This document shows, piece after piece, positions 48,454-48,561 of a stretch of 48,561 nt of DNA (position 1 is its first letter; every line of letters starts with the position of its first letter). The translations under genes were made by a program, and so were the position numbers. The stretch is from contig JAEZJQ010000068.1 of the NCBI GenBank assembly GCA_023436305.1, forward strand, positions 1 through 48,561, written 5' to 3'. This stretch comes from Bacillota bacterium (lineage in GTDB: Bacteria; Bacillota; UBA4882; UBA8346). Under the pieces are notes generated by a model, which searched no databases, was not told the DNA's origin, and was given only the letters and a program-made list of their open reading frames with translations.

Positions 48454-48561
48454 CCTGGCAATGACTTACTCTCCCAGCCGGTTACCCGACAAGTACCATC
48501 AGCGCTGAGGGGCTTAACTGCTGTGTTCGGAATGGGAACAGGTGGTTCCCCCTCGCCATAA
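48454..48561 (-). rRNA. rrf: 5S ribosomal RNA (5' end beyond the window)
   Basis: Read on the minus strand the last 108 bases give the 3' part of 5S rRNA: GGGGGAACCACCTGTTCCCA, TTCCGAACACAGCAGTTAAG, CCCCTCAGCGCTGATGGTAC, CGGGTAACCGGCTGGGAGAG and GTCATTGCCAGG. The 5' end lies just outside. The 23S and 16S genes should lie further right. Confidence 0.96.

Overview
The window looks like chromosome of an anaerobic, endospore-forming Bacillota (Clostridia/Limnochordia-like; the species cannot be read from the sequence). The reasons are strong AGGAGG-type ribosome binding sites, frequent TTG/GTG starts, GerA/GerB/GerC-type germinant receptor genes, a SpoVA-type cassette, a SleB-type hydrolase, and anaerobic enzymes (hybrid-cluster protein, Ni-CO-dehydrogenase homologue, 2-hydroxyacyl-CoA-dehydratase-type activase). 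There are no tRNAs, CRISPR arrays or phage structural genes. The right edge enters an rRNA operon (5S on the minus strand).

Layout. 0-6.4 kb: tail of an unknown gene, a DUF3795 Cys-rich protein, an MFS carrier, valS with promoter and terminator, a DUF4197 protein and a MITE-like inverted repeat. 6.4-15.5 kb: amtB-glnK, a PNPOx-like flavoprotein with a coupled small gene, slipin-nfeD, a SleB-like hydrolase, a truncated methyltransferase, an AbrB-like regulator, a ferritin-like protein and a dual-HD/HD-GYP protein. 15.7-19.8 kb: a gerA-gerC-small ORF-gerB operon in which both gerA and gerB carry a one-base homopolymer frameshift. 19.8-22.5 kb: fragments of dead genes (Uma2, BTAD regulator, mscS) among an intact membrane protein and a lipoprotein. 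22.6-25.6 kb: a three-gene HgdB-like/activase cassette. 25.6-29.7 kb: a free-standing P-type-ATPase nucleotide-binding domain behind a probable manganese riboswitch, then DUF1657-DUF421-(spoVAC tail)-spoVAD-spoVAE-DUF1657, closed by a stray copy of the activase C-terminus.

29.7-43.3 kb is a redox / nitrosative-stress island: a large membrane protein, PAS/cupin/DUF1858 genes (partly decayed), hcp, a hemerythrin-type Fe-S repair protein, bioB with a BirA operator (and a dead bioD), then an oxidoreductase, ferredoxin (cooF-like) and CODH catalytic subunit (cooS-like), next to a Crp/Fnr regulator with N-terminal cysteines. Near-identical palindromes, TGTGATTTGAATCACA, lie before hcp/ric, before cooS/crp and (one mismatch) before the DUF1858-cupin-PAS genes. 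Their centres fall about 41.5 bp upstream of the inferred starts, the position of a class II activator. I infer one small regulon run by this regulator. The cooS homologue lacks the canonical C-cluster cysteine of the CCTGNE motif.

43.4-48.6 kb is mobile DNA. An IS21-family element (4-bp target duplication AGAG, frameshifted istA) splits a SagB-type nitroreductase gene. A class-C-like group II intron sits directly after the 5S rRNA terminator and is followed by a second, truncated copy of its own 5' end.
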